From Clostridiales bacterium (GTDB taxonomy: Bacteria > Bacillota > Clostridia > Oscillospirales > Oscillospiraceae): a stretch of DNA of 35,640 nucleotides. A program made the position numbers and the translations under genes. The stretch covers positions 1 through 35,640 of the forward strand of contig JAHAEW010000031.1 of the NCBI GenBank assembly GCA_018374635.1. Reading direction: 5' to 3'. The notes below the pieces were generated by a model, which made no database searches, had not been told where the DNA came from, and saw only the letters and a program-made list of their open reading frames with translations. Below, one piece after another: positions 8,715 through 15,889 of this stretch. Every line of letters starts with the position of its first letter. Position 1 is the stretch's first letter.

Positions 8715-8733
8715 AAGAGAGGTCGTCTCTTTT
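8715..8733 (+). terminator. Weak hairpin after htpG
   Basis: AAGAGA, 5-nt loop, TCTCTT followed by two Ts. The stem is only 6 bp, so it may terminate poorly. Confidence 0.3.
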
Positions 8734-8758
8734 CAAAGTATGTACTATGTAGTATAAT
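8730..8758 (+). promoter_or_regulatory. Promoter of the first HPr-like gene
   Basis: TATAAT at 8753-8758 with TTTTCA 17 bp upstream (8730-8735). The -10 is perfect, the -35 weak. An A-rich leader leads to the AGGGGG site before 8799. Confidence 0.5.
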
Positions 8759-8798
8759 AAAAAAAGAACAGCGGTATTACAGACAGGGGGCATGACCG

Positions 8799-9014
8799 AT
8801 GGTTATAACCATGACTTTCTCCTCCCGGGAGGAGATCCAGCGACTTCGTGAACTGGCGCTTTCCGTATCTGAGGCGGTCACCATCCGTTCTCTTGACGGA
8901 GAAATCGCCCTGAATGCAAAATCTCCTATGGGGATCTATGCGCTGGATTTTTCCCAGCCGGTGGAGATCGTCACAGACTCTCAGTGGCTTCAGGAGCAGC
9001 TGGAGCACTGGTAA
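8799..9014 (+). CDS. HPr-like small protein lacking the phosphocarrier histidine (copy 1)
   Basis: A 71-aa protein. The block ALNAKSPMGIYALDFSQPVEIVTD (38-60) matches the region around regulatory Ser46 of HPr (typically VNAKSIMGLLSL), with Ser42 at the equivalent place. The N-terminal half, where HPr carries the LHARPA active-site His15, reads SSREEIQRLRELALSV and has no His. It therefore cannot act in PTS phosphotransfer through that residue and may be a regulatory relative, as is Crh in Bacillus, which also lacks His15. The start at 8799 has AGGGGG 8 nt upstream; Met5 at 8811 is an alternative. A paralogue lies 277 bp downstream. The family call is by motif only. Confidence 0.65.
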   Translation: MVITMTFSSREEIQRLRELALSVSEAVTIRSLDGEIALNAKSPMGIYALDFSQPVEIVTDSQWLQEQLEHW

Positions 9015-9049
9015 TCGGACCGGCCGCGACACATCATCAATTACGCATG

Positions 9050-9081
9050 AACTCCGCGCCGCAATGCGGCGCGGAGTTTTT
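9050..9081 (+). terminator. Rho-independent terminator after HPr-like copy 1
   Basis: AACTCCGCGCCGC (9050-9062), AAT loop, GCGGCGCGGAGTT (9066-9078), then TTT. The 13-bp stem is perfect. Confidence 0.9.
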
Positions 9082-9237
9082 ACATCCCAGCTAATTTCAT
9101 CGGTGAGGAGGAGAGTCTGAAATTTGCGGACCATAAGAAAAGATTTATAGATTAACTAGCGGGGTACAGACGATATAATATAAAAATATGCTTGCATATC
9201 GCTGATAAAAGCGCCTTCTTTTTATATAAGTATGCCA

Positions 9238-9266
9238 TTGCGCATGAAAATGCGCCGTGATATACT
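9238..9266 (+). promoter_or_regulatory. Promoter of the second HPr-like gene
   Basis: TTGCGC (9238-9243), 17-bp spacer, TATACT (9261-9266) with an extended TGA in front. A second possible -10 (TATAAT, 9174-9179) lies upstream. Apart from these, the 9082-9291 stretch is AT-rich and shows no gene. Confidence 0.6.
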
Positions 9267-9291
9267 CGTAGACGAAAAGGAGGTATGACAT

Positions 9292-9540
9292 ATGGTCATC
9301 GAAAAGAAGTTCAACTCCATTTCTGAGATCTCTGCGCTCCAGCGCATTGCCAGCATGGCGGATAAAGAAGTCTATCTCTCCAATCAGGAGGAGACCATTA
9401 AGGTGGACGCCCGGTCCTTCATCGGACTGTTCGCCCTGGACTTTTCCCAGCCCCTCAAGGTCATTACGGATTCTCTCTATGTGATCCGCATGGTCGAGAT
9501 GGATCTCAGAAAACAGGCTTGCGCGGCGGCCGTCCGCTGA
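9292..9540 (+). CDS. HPr-like small protein lacking the phosphocarrier histidine (copy 2)
   Basis: An 82-aa paralogue of the protein at 8799. VDARSFIGLFALDFSQPLKVITD (38-60) aligns with residues 38-60 of copy 1 without gaps, including Ser42 and the shared ALDFSQP. The N-terminal half (NSISEISALQRIASMADKEVYL) again has no histidine where HPr has His15. A very strong AAGGAGG site lies 9 nt before the ATG. It has its own promoter and terminator, so the two copies are independently expressed. The C-terminal 15 residues (DLRKQACAAAVR end) exceed copy 1. Function unknown; a Crh-like or other regulatory role is inference. Confidence 0.65.
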   Translation: MVIEKKFNSISEISALQRIASMADKEVYLSNQEETIKVDARSFIGLFALDFSQPLKVITDSLYVIRMVEMDLRKQACAAAVR

Positions 9541-9558
9541 GCGCAGTCATTTTTAAAG

Positions 9559-9594
9559 AAAAGCCGATGGGATTTCAAACCCCACCGGCTTTTA
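9559..9594 (+). terminator. Terminator after HPr-like copy 2
   Basis: AAAAGCCGATGGG pairs with CCCACCGGCTTTT across a short loop with one bulge, followed by ATTGTTT. Confidence 0.7.
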
Positions 9595-9745
9595 TTGTTT
9601 ATATCGGACCTTTGCCTCTTTTTCTCTTCAGCCGTCCGCTTCGGGACATTCTTTCTCCTTGTCTCCCCCTCTGGAATCATGTATAATAACGTTACTGAAT
9701 TTCCGGACTTCTGTCCGCACACCTGTGACTGGAGGTTTCCCCTCG

Positions 9746-11140
9746 ATGAATCGACAGCTGTTGCAGCGGCTCCCCAAAATGGACGTGCTTCTGGCCCACC
9801 CGGCGATTGCGTCCGCCCAGGAGGAGCTGCCTTACTATGCGCTGAAAGAGGCGGCCAGAACCGCCCTGGAGGAGCTGCGCCGCGGGATCCTGGATGGAAC
9901 GGTGGAGGTCCTGCCCGACCTGGACACCCTGGCTGCCCAGACTACGGCCCGGGCCCGGGCGTCCTGCCGGCCCCATCTGCGCGCCGTCATTAACGGCACC
10001 GGAGTGGTGCTGCATACAAACCTGGGACGCGCCCCCCTGGGCGAGGAGGCGGCCCGGGCGGTCTATGAGGCGGCCCGGGGCTATTCCAACCTGGAATATG
10101 ATATCGACTCCGGGCGGCGCGGCAGCCGCTTCTCCCACATTGAGCCGCTCATCTGCTCTCTGACCGGGGCGGAGGCGGCCCTGGCGGTCAACAACAACGC
10201 CGCGGCGGTGTTCCTCATGCTCTCGGCGCTGGCGGGGGGGAAAAAAGTGGCCATCTCCCGGGGAGAGCTGGTGGAGATCGGCGGCTCCTTCCGGGTGCCC
10301 GAGATCATGGCCCGCAGCGGGGCGCAGCTGGTGGAGGTGGGCACCACCAACAAGACCCATCTCTCCGATTACCGCCGCGCCATCGAAGAGCAGGGGGCGG
10401 AGATCCTGCTGAAAGTCCACACCAGCAACTTCAAACTCATCGGCTTTACGGAGGAAGTCTCCATCGCCGACCTGGTTGCCCTGGGCCGGGAGAAGGGTGT
10501 GCCCGTCTTCCACGACCTGGGCAGCGGCGCCCTCTATGACGACCCGGCGCTGGGGGTCCCCGAGGGGCCCACGGTGGAGGAGAGCGTGCGCTCCGGCGCC
10601 GATGTGGTCTGCTTCTCCGGCGACAAGCTGCTGGGCGGGCCCCAGGCCGGCATCGCCATCGGACGGGCGCCCTATATCCAGGCCATGAAGAAGGATCAGT
10701 TTGCCCGGGTGGTGCGCATCGACAAGCTGACCCTGGCAGCCCTGGAGGCCACCCTGCGCACCTACCGGGATCATGCGCTGGCCGGCCGGAGCATTCCCAC
10801 CCTGGCCATGCTGGGAGCGCGGCCGGAGACCCTGGAGCCCAGGGCCCGCGCCCGGGCGGAGGAGCTGTCCGCCCGCTTTGCGGGAAAATGTGTCTTTTCC
10901 GCCGCGCCGGACAACGGCGAGGTGGGGGGCGGAAGCCTGCCCGGTGTGCCCCTGCCCACCTGGGTGGTGGAGTTCTCGCCGGTCTCTCTCACGGTCTCCG
11001 CGCTGGAGGAGGCCCTCCGGGCCTGGGAGATCCCCATTGTGGGACGGGTGAGCCGCAATCAGTATCTGCTCGATGTCCGCACTCTGACCGACGCCGACTG
11101 GGCGGAGATCATCCGGGCGCTGGACACGATCTTGAACTAA
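9746..11140 (+). CDS. selA: L-seryl-tRNA(Sec) selenium transferase SelA
   Basis: A 464-aa PLP enzyme that converts Ser-tRNA(Sec) to Sec-tRNA(Sec) using selenophosphate. The ATG at 9746 was chosen because GGAGG lies 10 nt upstream; the frame stays open a further 29 codons without a site. Visible motifs: INGTGVVLHTNLGRAPL (82-98), the AALAVNNNAAAV segment (144-155), HDLGSGALYD (256-265) and SGDKLLGGPQAG with the PLP lysine at 294, matching the E. coli position closely. Length is typical. selB follows after 15 bp and the tRNA(Sec) gene after that, so the window holds all the dedicated insertion machinery except selD. Confidence 0.97.
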   Translation: MNRQLLQRLPKMDVLLAHPAIASAQEELPYYALKEAARTALEELRRGILDGTVEVLPDLDTLAAQTTARARASCRPHLRAVINGTGVVLHTNLGRAPLGEEAARAVYEAARGYSNLEYDIDSGRRGSRFSHIEPLICSLTGAEAALAVNNNAAAVFLMLSALAGGKKVAISRGELVEIGGSFRVPEIMARSGAQLVEVGTTNKTHLSDYRRAIEEQGAEILLKVHTSNFKLIGFTEEVSIADLVALGREKGVPVFHDLGSGALYDDPALGVPEGPTVEESVRSGADVVCFSGDKLLGGPQAGIAIGRAPYIQAMKKDQFARVVRIDKLTLAALEATLRTYRDHALAGRSIPTLAMLGARPETLEPRARARAEELSARFAGKCVFSAAPDNGEVGGGSLPGVPLPTWVVEFSPVSLTVSALEEALRAWEIPIVGRVSRNQYLLDVRTLTDADWAEIIRALDTILN

Positions 11141-11155
11141 AGGAGCGCCACGGCT

Positions 11156-13060
11156 ATGAAGCATATCATCATCGGCACCGCCGGGCATGTGGATCACGGC
11201 AAGACCTGCCTGACCCGGGCCCTGACCGGCGTGGACACCGACCGGCTGAAAGAGGAACAGAAGCGGGGCATCACCATTGAGATCGGTTTTGCCCAGCTCA
11301 CGCTGCCCAACGGCCAGACCGCCAGCATCATCGACGTGCCCGGACATGAGAAGTTTATCCGCAACATGCTGGTGGGCGCCGCGGGCATGGATGTGGTTCT
11401 GATGGTCATTGCGGCCGACGAGGGCTTTATGCCCCAGACCCGGGAGCACCTGGGGATCCTCTCCCTGCTGGGGGTGCAGAACGGCATCATCGTGGTCACC
11501 AAGGCCGACATGGTGGACGCGGAGTGGCTGGAGGCCATTGAGGAGGAGGCCCGGGAGACCGTCCGGGGCACCTTTCTGCAAGACGCCCCCATCCTGGCGG
11601 TGTCCTCCTACACCGGCCAGGGCATTGAGGAGCTGAAAGAGCTTATCGTCCAGCTGGTGGAAGGGGCGGAACAGCGCAATCAGGACCGGCCCTTCCGCCT
11701 GCCCGTGGACCGGGTGTTTTCGGTGGACGGCTTTGGCACGGTAGTCACGGGGACCCTGCTGGAGGGCTCCATGCAGCTGGGGGAGGAGGTCTGTATCTAC
11801 CCCGGCGAGAAAAAGGCCCGCATCCGCGGCCTTCAGAACCACGACAAGGCGGAGGAGCGGGCCAGCGCCGGCATGCGCGTGGCGGTCAACCTCTCAGGCA
11901 TCGACAAGGCGGAGATCAAGCGGGGCGACACGGTGGCCAGGCCGGGCTCCATGGTCCTCTCCCGCCAGATGGATGTGCAGCTCACCATGCTCAGAGATGC
12001 TCCCTACGCCATCAAAAACGACTCCCAGCTCCACTTCCACCACGGCAGCCGGGAGCTGGTATGTAAGTGCGTAGTGCTGGGCAGGGATACCCTGGAGCCA
12101 GGCGAGACCGGCTTTGCCCAGCTCCGCTTTCAAGAGGATGTGGCGGTGAAGAACGGCGACCACTATGTGGTGCGCTTCTTCTCCCCCATGGTGACGGTGG
12201 GCGGCGGCGTGATCCTCAATGCCGATCCCGGCCGGCATAAGCGAAACGATCCCGCCGTGCTGGAGGGACTGGCCGCCCGCGCCTCGGGCTCCTCGGAGAA
12301 GCAGGTGGTGGAGGCCCTCCGCCAGGCCGGGTCCGCCATGCCCAAGAAGCACGACCTGGCCAAGGCGGCCGGCCTCACCGAGGCCGAGCTGAGCGAGTCC
12401 CTGGCCCAGCTTATGGAGGAGGGCCGTGTGGTGGAGCTGAGCGGCCGCTATGTGGACCACGATACCATCGAAGCCCTGTGGGAAAAGGCGCTCAAGCTCC
12501 TGGGGGCCTATCACAAGGCCCAGCCGCTCCAGCCCGGCATGAACCGGGGAGAGTTCCGCGGAAAGCTCCTGCCCACGGCCTCTCCCACCGCCATCGATGC
12601 CCTGGTCGACTACTATGCTGAGCACCGTGGGCTGCGCATTGAGGGACCCACCATTGCCCTGCCTGACTTCCGGGTGGTGTGGAACTCCTTCTATACGGGC
12701 CTGCGGGATCAGATCCTGGACCGGTACGGCAAGGCCGCCCTGGCCCCGGAGAATCTGGACGATGTGCTCGCCTCCTTTGGGAAGAAGCAGGACGGCGCCC
12801 GCCAGGTGGTACAGCGTCTCTTTTACGACGGGGAATTGGTTGCCCTCAACGCGCAGATCGTGCTGCGAAAGGATGTTTATGAGAAGGCCCTTCAGGGCCT
12901 CTATGACCTCTTTGCCCAGAAGCCGGAGCTGCTCCTGGCTGAGTTCCGGGACGCCCTGGGCATCTCCCGCAAGTATGCGCTGGCACTGCTGGAGTTTTGG
13001 GACAGCGAGGGCGTGACCCGAAAAAATGGAGATGTACGGGTGCTTTTGAAAAGAGTATAA
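11156..13060 (+). CDS. selB: Selenocysteine-specific elongation factor SelB
   Basis: A 634-aa GTPase that brings Sec-tRNA(Sec) to UGA codons marked by a SECIS hairpin. G1 is GTAGHVDHGKT (8-18), G2 region RGITIEIGFA, G3 DVPGHEKF (61-68), G4 VTKADMV (about 112-118). EF-Tu-like beta-barrel domains follow, and the C-terminal third (about 370-634) has the repeated winged-helix character that binds SECIS RNA, ending in a KYALALLEFWDSEGVTRKNGD wing. The start has AAGGAGCG upstream. It is the second gene of the selAB operon; no terminator separates it from the selC promoter at 13092. Confidence 0.97.
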   Translation: MKHIIIGTAGHVDHGKTCLTRALTGVDTDRLKEEQKRGITIEIGFAQLTLPNGQTASIIDVPGHEKFIRNMLVGAAGMDVVLMVIAADEGFMPQTREHLGILSLLGVQNGIIVVTKADMVDAEWLEAIEEEARETVRGTFLQDAPILAVSSYTGQGIEELKELIVQLVEGAEQRNQDRPFRLPVDRVFSVDGFGTVVTGTLLEGSMQLGEEVCIYPGEKKARIRGLQNHDKAEERASAGMRVAVNLSGIDKAEIKRGDTVARPGSMVLSRQMDVQLTMLRDAPYAIKNDSQLHFHHGSRELVCKCVVLGRDTLEPGETGFAQLRFQEDVAVKNGDHYVVRFFSPMVTVGGGVILNADPGRHKRNDPAVLEGLAARASGSSEKQVVEALRQAGSAMPKKHDLAKAAGLTEAELSESLAQLMEEGRVVELSGRYVDHDTIEALWEKALKLLGAYHKAQPLQPGMNRGEFRGKLLPTASPTAIDALVDYYAEHRGLRIEGPTIALPDFRVVWNSFYTGLRDQILDRYGKAALAPENLDDVLASFGKKQDGARQVVQRLFYDGELVALNAQIVLRKDVYEKALQGLYDLFAQKPELLLAEFRDALGISRKYALALLEFWDSEGVTRKNGDVRVLLKRV

Positions 13061-13091
13061 GGATATTTTTCCGGGAAATGCGCACAAATAG

Positions 13092-13120
13092 TTGACGAAA
13101 GCATTTATTACTGTTATAAT
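13092..13120 (+). promoter_or_regulatory. Promoter of the tRNA-Sec gene
   Basis: TTGACG (13092-13097), 17-bp spacer, TATAAT (13115-13120). Only one base off consensus, 48 bp before the mature tRNA 5' end. Confidence 0.85.
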
Positions 13121-13167
13121 AAGAGTTACTGTATATCGGTTTTATCAATAAAGATGTGCAGTAACAT

Positions 13168-13263
13168 GGGGATAGAAGGGTATCTGGTGAGCCCCGCGGT
13201 CTTCAAAACCGTAGAGGGCGGCGTTCCCGCCTTGGTGAGTTCGATTCTTACCTGTCCCCGCCA
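13168..13263 (+). tRNA. selC: tRNA-Sec, anticodon TCA, with encoded CCA
   Basis: The 96-nt sequence has the 8-bp acceptor stem GGGGATAG / CTGTCCCC (one U-G pair), discriminator G and encoded CCA at 13261-13263. The D arm contains TCTGGTGAG, almost as in E. coli selC. The anticodon arm is GCGGT-CTTCAAA-ACCGT with TCA at 13203-13205. A long variable arm (GGCGG..CCGCC type) and a T arm with the TTCGATT loop follow. All are hallmarks of selenocysteine tRNA. It sits directly behind selAB. Confidence 0.97.
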
Positions 13264-13264
13264 G

Positions 13265-13302
13265 AAAACCGCCCGTGCTCGAAGGAGCGCGGGCGGTTTT
13301 TC
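13265..13302 (+). terminator. Terminator of selC
   Basis: AAAACCGCCCG ... CGGGCGGTTTTT hairpin beginning 2 nt after the CCA end. Between it and the hsp20 promoter, 13303-13427 shows no gene. Confidence 0.9.
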
Positions 13303-13427
13303 ATACAAGCGCCACATAGGAACGGATGCCACACGGTACTCCTTTTTGGAAAAGAAAGTACAATGTGGTATTAAACAAGCTGAAAATATGTCTTTTCTTG
13401 GGATATCTCATGAACACTTTGTAAATG

Positions 13428-13454
13428 TTAGCGCTCTTCTCTTGACAGTGCTAA
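13428..13454 (+). promoter_or_regulatory. CIRCE-like operator of hsp20
   Basis: TTAGCGCTC (13428-13436), nine bases, CAGTGCTAA (13446-13454): CIRCE spacing with two mismatches to the consensus. It covers the -35 hexamer of the hsp20 promoter, so HrcA could block RNA polymerase there. Confidence 0.75.
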
Positions 13455-13470
13455 TCGTGGGAGTTATCAT
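13442..13470 (+). promoter_or_regulatory. Promoter of hsp20
   Basis: TTGACA (13442-13447), 17-bp spacer, TATCAT (13465-13470). The -10 and its AGG flank are the same as in the htpG promoter. The leader to the ATG is about 70 nt. Confidence 0.8.
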
Positions 13471-13546
13471 AGGCATGTACCAAGGAGGGAGAGAAAAAAG
13501 CTCCCCGGCGGGCACAGATATGAGCTGTGAAATGGAGGAATGACAT

Positions 13547-13987
13547 ATGTTGCCCAGTCTGTTTGGTGAAAATCTGTTTGATGATTTCTTTGGGGATTCG
13601 GTCTGCAAGAATTTCTTTGGTGGACACGATCCGCTCTACGGCAAGCACGCCAAGAACCTGATGAAGACCGATGTCCGGGAGCTGGACCACAGCTATGAGG
13701 TGGATATCGATCTGCCCGGCTTCCAAAAGGATGAGGTCAACCTGGAGCTGCGGGACGGCTATCTGACGATCCGCGCGGCCAAGGGCCTCAAGAAGGAGCA
13801 GAAGGATGAGAAGGGGCGTTATATCCGTCAGGAGCGTTACAGCGGCGCCTGCTCCCGTAGTTTCTATGTGGGCGATGTGAAGCCGGAAGAGGTCCACGCC
13901 AAGTATGAGGATGGCATTTTGAAGCTGTCCGTTCCCAGGGTGGAAGGGAAGGCTGTGGAGAACCCAAACCGCGTCGCCATTGAGTGA
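13547..13987 (+). CDS. hsp20: Hsp20/alpha-crystallin small heat-shock protein
   Basis: A 146-aa small heat-shock protein that holds unfolded proteins without ATP. A short phenylalanine-rich N-terminal arm (LFGENLFDDFFGD) leads into the alpha-crystallin domain from about residue 40 (MKTDVRELDHSYEVDIDLPGF), with the conserved ELRDGYLTIRA strand (about 68-78), RYSGACSRSFYVG, and the KYEDGILKLSVPR segment (about 122-134), close to the A-x-x-x-n-G-v-L hallmark. The C-terminal tail VENPNRVAIE carries an I/V-x-I/V-like anchor. TGGAGGAATGACAT precedes the ATG. Monocistronic, with promoter, CIRCE-like operator and terminator all visible. Confidence 0.95.
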   Translation: MLPSLFGENLFDDFFGDSVCKNFFGGHDPLYGKHAKNLMKTDVRELDHSYEVDIDLPGFQKDEVNLELRDGYLTIRAAKGLKKEQKDEKGRYIRQERYSGACSRSFYVGDVKPEEVHAKYEDGILKLSVPRVEGKAVENPNRVAIE

Positions 13988-13995
13988 GTGAATTG

Positions 13996-14039
13996 CAACA
14001 AACGTCCCCCGGACCAGTTGGTCCGGGGGACGTTTGTTG
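13996..14039 (+). terminator. Terminator after hsp20
   Basis: A perfect inverted repeat of about 21-bp arms centred near 14018 (CAACAAACGTCCCCCGGACCA / TGGTCCGGGGGACGTTTGTTG). It can serve both hsp20 and the convergent amidase gene. Confidence 0.9.
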
Positions 14040-14079
14040 TATGGATTTTGCACGGTGAACGCCCGTTTTCACAAGAAGC

Positions 14080-14760
14080 TCAGTCCGGCATCTGCTCCAG
14101 ATCGGCCTTGAACTGCTCCCACTGCTCCGGGTGCTCCACATAGTAGCGGGGACATTCCTTGCCTGTCACGTCATAGTGGCGGATGACCTGATCGGTGCTC
14201 AGATGAAATTCCTCCTGGAGCCAGTGGACCAGCTTCAGGAGAGACTGGTAGGTAGCCTCGGTAAAGGCGCCCTCCTCATCCGGGTGGCAGCATTCGATGG
14301 AAATAGTGTCCTTGTTGCGCTGGCTGGTACAGTAGGACCACTCGTCCAGGGGAATACACTGGATGATCTCGCCGTCCAGTCCAATCAGAAAGTGGCTGCT
14401 GGCGTAGGTATTGGGATCCGGCTCTCCCTCGGCTGCGGGCTCCTGCTGGGCCAGACCCGCAAAAAAGCTCCGGTTTTGCTCGGCGGTCGTGCCCGGATTG
14501 CCCACATAGTGGACCGCGATACCGTTGACCTCCTCCAGCTTGGTGCTGGGCCGGGAGAAGGGATTGACCTCCAAGAGCTCCTGCGTGACCCAGTCAGGCG
14601 GTGTGGGAGCGGAGGACCGGAAATGCGGCAGAGCCAGCTTGACGCCCAGCAGCACCAGAACGATCACGCCCAGAATGAAGGGTAGAATGAGCGGATTTCC
14701 CCTCCGCACACGCCGTTTTTCCCGGGAAGCCAACCGTTTTCCGCCCTGCTGCTGTGTCAT
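14080..14760 (-). CDS. Membrane-anchored N-acetylmuramoyl-L-alanine amidase (Amidase_2)
   Basis: A 226-aa protein with a basic N-terminus (KREKRRVRRGN), one hydrophobic anchor at about residues 24-41 and an extracytoplasmic amidase_2/PGRP-type domain. Zinc ligands are visible as His in NGIAVHYVGNPG and in VIRHYDVTGKECPRYY (usual H..C/H pattern), with SHFLIGLDGEIIQCIPLDEWSY between. It should cleave the bond between muramic acid and the stem peptide. The ATG complementary to 14758-14760 was chosen: GAAGGAGAG lies 9 nt upstream, whereas the upstream ATG at 14781 lacks a site and is close to the likely transcription start (TATAAT on the minus strand at 14799-14794). Confidence 0.85.
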   Translation of the reverse strand: MTQQQGGKRLASREKRRVRRGNPLILPFILGVIVLVLLGVKLALPHFRSSAPTPPDWVTQELLEVNPFSRPSTKLEEVNGIAVHYVGNPGTTAEQNRSFFAGLAQQEPAAEGEPDPNTYASSHFLIGLDGEIIQCIPLDEWSYCTSQRNKDTISIECCHPDEEGAFTEATYQSLLKLVHWLQEEFHLSTDQVIRHYDVTGKECPRYYVEHPEQWEQFKADLEQMPD

Positions 14761-14844
14761 ATCCACGCTCTCCTTCGCCATTTGATGGATACCATTATAA
14801 CAGTTTTTTCGGCAAAGGTCTTTACATTTTTATAAAAAAGCAGC

Positions 14845-14879
14845 TTGTGGGCGGGGTCCCATCCAGACCCCGCCCACAA
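14845..14879 (-). terminator. Terminator of degV
   Basis: Perfect 14-bp stem TTGTGGGCGGGGTC / GACCCCGCCCACAA; on the minus strand it is followed by GCTGCTTTTTT. Confidence 0.9.
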
Positions 14880-14887
14880 AAAAGAGC

Positions 14888-15802
14888 TTATTCTTCGTCC
14901 AGAAATTGGATGCAGGCGCCCAGCACGCCGGAGCCGATATAGACGCTGAGGGTAGCGTCCATCTCCCCCTGCCAGAAGTGCAGGTGTTCAGGCAGCGCGG
15001 CGGCGATGCTCTGCCGCAGCTGCGCCATCTCCTCCGGGGCGCCGCCGTTGGCCACCGCCAGATTATAGCGCCGGCCCTGTCTCTGCTCGGCGGCCCGGGC
15101 CGAGAGAAGCTCCAAAAGCTTCCCCTGGACGGCTTTGCGTCCACGGACTTTGGCCACGCTGGAGAGCTGGCCGTCCCCGGCAAAGCCCACCAGAGGCTTG
15201 ATGTTGAACACGGTCCCGGCCAGTGCGGTGATCTTTCCGATACGCCCGCCCTTCTGGAGATATTCCAGCGTGTCCACCGAGAAATAGGGATAGGTGTTCC
15301 GGATCAGTGCGGGAACGCGCCGCTCCACCAGGTCGCTCCAGGTCCTGCCGGACTGGATGTCCTCCCACACTTGGAGCAGGGTGATTCCGATCCCCAGGCT
15401 GCCGCTGAGCGAGTCAAAGACGGCCACCTCCAGATCCTCCCGGGCCAGACCCTGGAGCCGCACCATATTATAGGTGCCCGAGAGACCGGAGGAGAGATGG
15501 ATGGCGATGACTTTCTCATACCCCAGCGCGGCAATGCGGTCCAGGGTGTCCTTGACGGAGCCCCCGTCGGGGAGAGAGGTCTGGGGCAGTTCTCCGGCGG
15601 CCTGACGTGTATAGATATCGGAGGCAAAGATGTCCACGCCGTCGGAAAACTCCCCGTCCCGGCAGCGGATCTTCAGGGGAAGAACAAAGATAGGAGTTCC
15701 GGCCCGCTGCTCCGCGCTCAGATCGGCGCAGGAGTCTGTAAGCAGGGCGATCTTCTGAGGATTGCGGTCAAAACAGACGTCGTTCATTGACAAGTTCATC
15801 AT
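14888..15802 (-). CDS. DegV family fatty-acid-binding protein
   Basis: A 304-aa DegV protein. Members bind a fatty acid between two alpha/beta domains; in Firmicutes some (FakB) present the fatty acid to the kinase FakA for phosphorylation. Family marks: KIALLTDSCADLS (17-29), the TSLPDGGSVKDTL loop (about 75-87), IHLSSGLSGTYNMVRL (100-115), VFDSLSGSLGIG and the C-terminal YIGSGVLGACI. No fakA is in the window. The N-terminus has several candidate ATGs (15802, 15799, 15787); none has a well-placed ribosome site, so the start is uncertain. Divergent from a TetR gene; the two promoters share one palindrome, so DegV level is probably under that TetR protein. Confidence 0.9.
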   Translation of the reverse strand: MMNLSMNDVCFDRNPQKIALLTDSCADLSAEQRAGTPIFVLPLKIRCRDGEFSDGVDIFASDIYTRQAAGELPQTSLPDGGSVKDTLDRIAALGYEKVIAIHLSSGLSGTYNMVRLQGLAREDLEVAVFDSLSGSLGIGITLLQVWEDIQSGRTWSDLVERRVPALIRNTYPYFSVDTLEYLQKGGRIGKITALAGTVFNIKPLVGFAGDGQLSSVAKVRGRKAVQGKLLELLSARAAEQRQGRRYNLAVANGGAPEEMAQLRQSIAAALPEHLHFWQGEMDATLSVYIGSGVLGACIQFLDEE

Positions 15803-15815
15803 CCTACTCTATAAT
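15787..15815 (+). promoter_or_regulatory. Consensus promoter of tetR
   Basis: TTGACA (15787-15792), 17-bp spacer, TATAAT (15810-15815): a perfect sigma-A promoter. Its -35 lies inside the first codons of the divergent degV gene. Confidence 0.9.
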
Positions 15816-15845
15816 ACTCACATAACGATGTTATGTGAGTATTAT
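15811..15845 (+). promoter_or_regulatory. Perfect palindrome, likely TetR operator
   Basis: ATAATACTCACATAAC (15811-15826), GAT, GTTATGTGAGTATTAT (15830-15845): 16-bp arms without a mismatch. It spans the -10 and start sites of both divergent promoters, so one bound repressor would shut both. Confidence 0.85.
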
Positions 15846-15869
15846 ACGGTGCTTGCGGGCCGGTGTCAA
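15841..15869 (-). promoter_or_regulatory. Consensus promoter of degV
   Basis: On the minus strand, TTGACA (15869-15864), 17-bp spacer, TATAAT (15846-15841). It mirrors the tetR promoter around the palindrome. Confidence 0.9.
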
Positions 15870-15889
15870 GAAAAAAGGAGGGACCGTCC

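Noticed and set aside
13154..13543. Plus-strand open frame of 129 codons over selC and the hsp20 promoter
   Set aside because: It covers the tRNA-Sec gene, a terminator and the CIRCE-like operator and has no ribosome site.
14782..14822. ATG at 14781 as the amidase start
   Set aside because: It lies only a few bases after the likely transcription start and lacks a ribosome site, whereas the ATG at 14760 has GAAGGAGAG.
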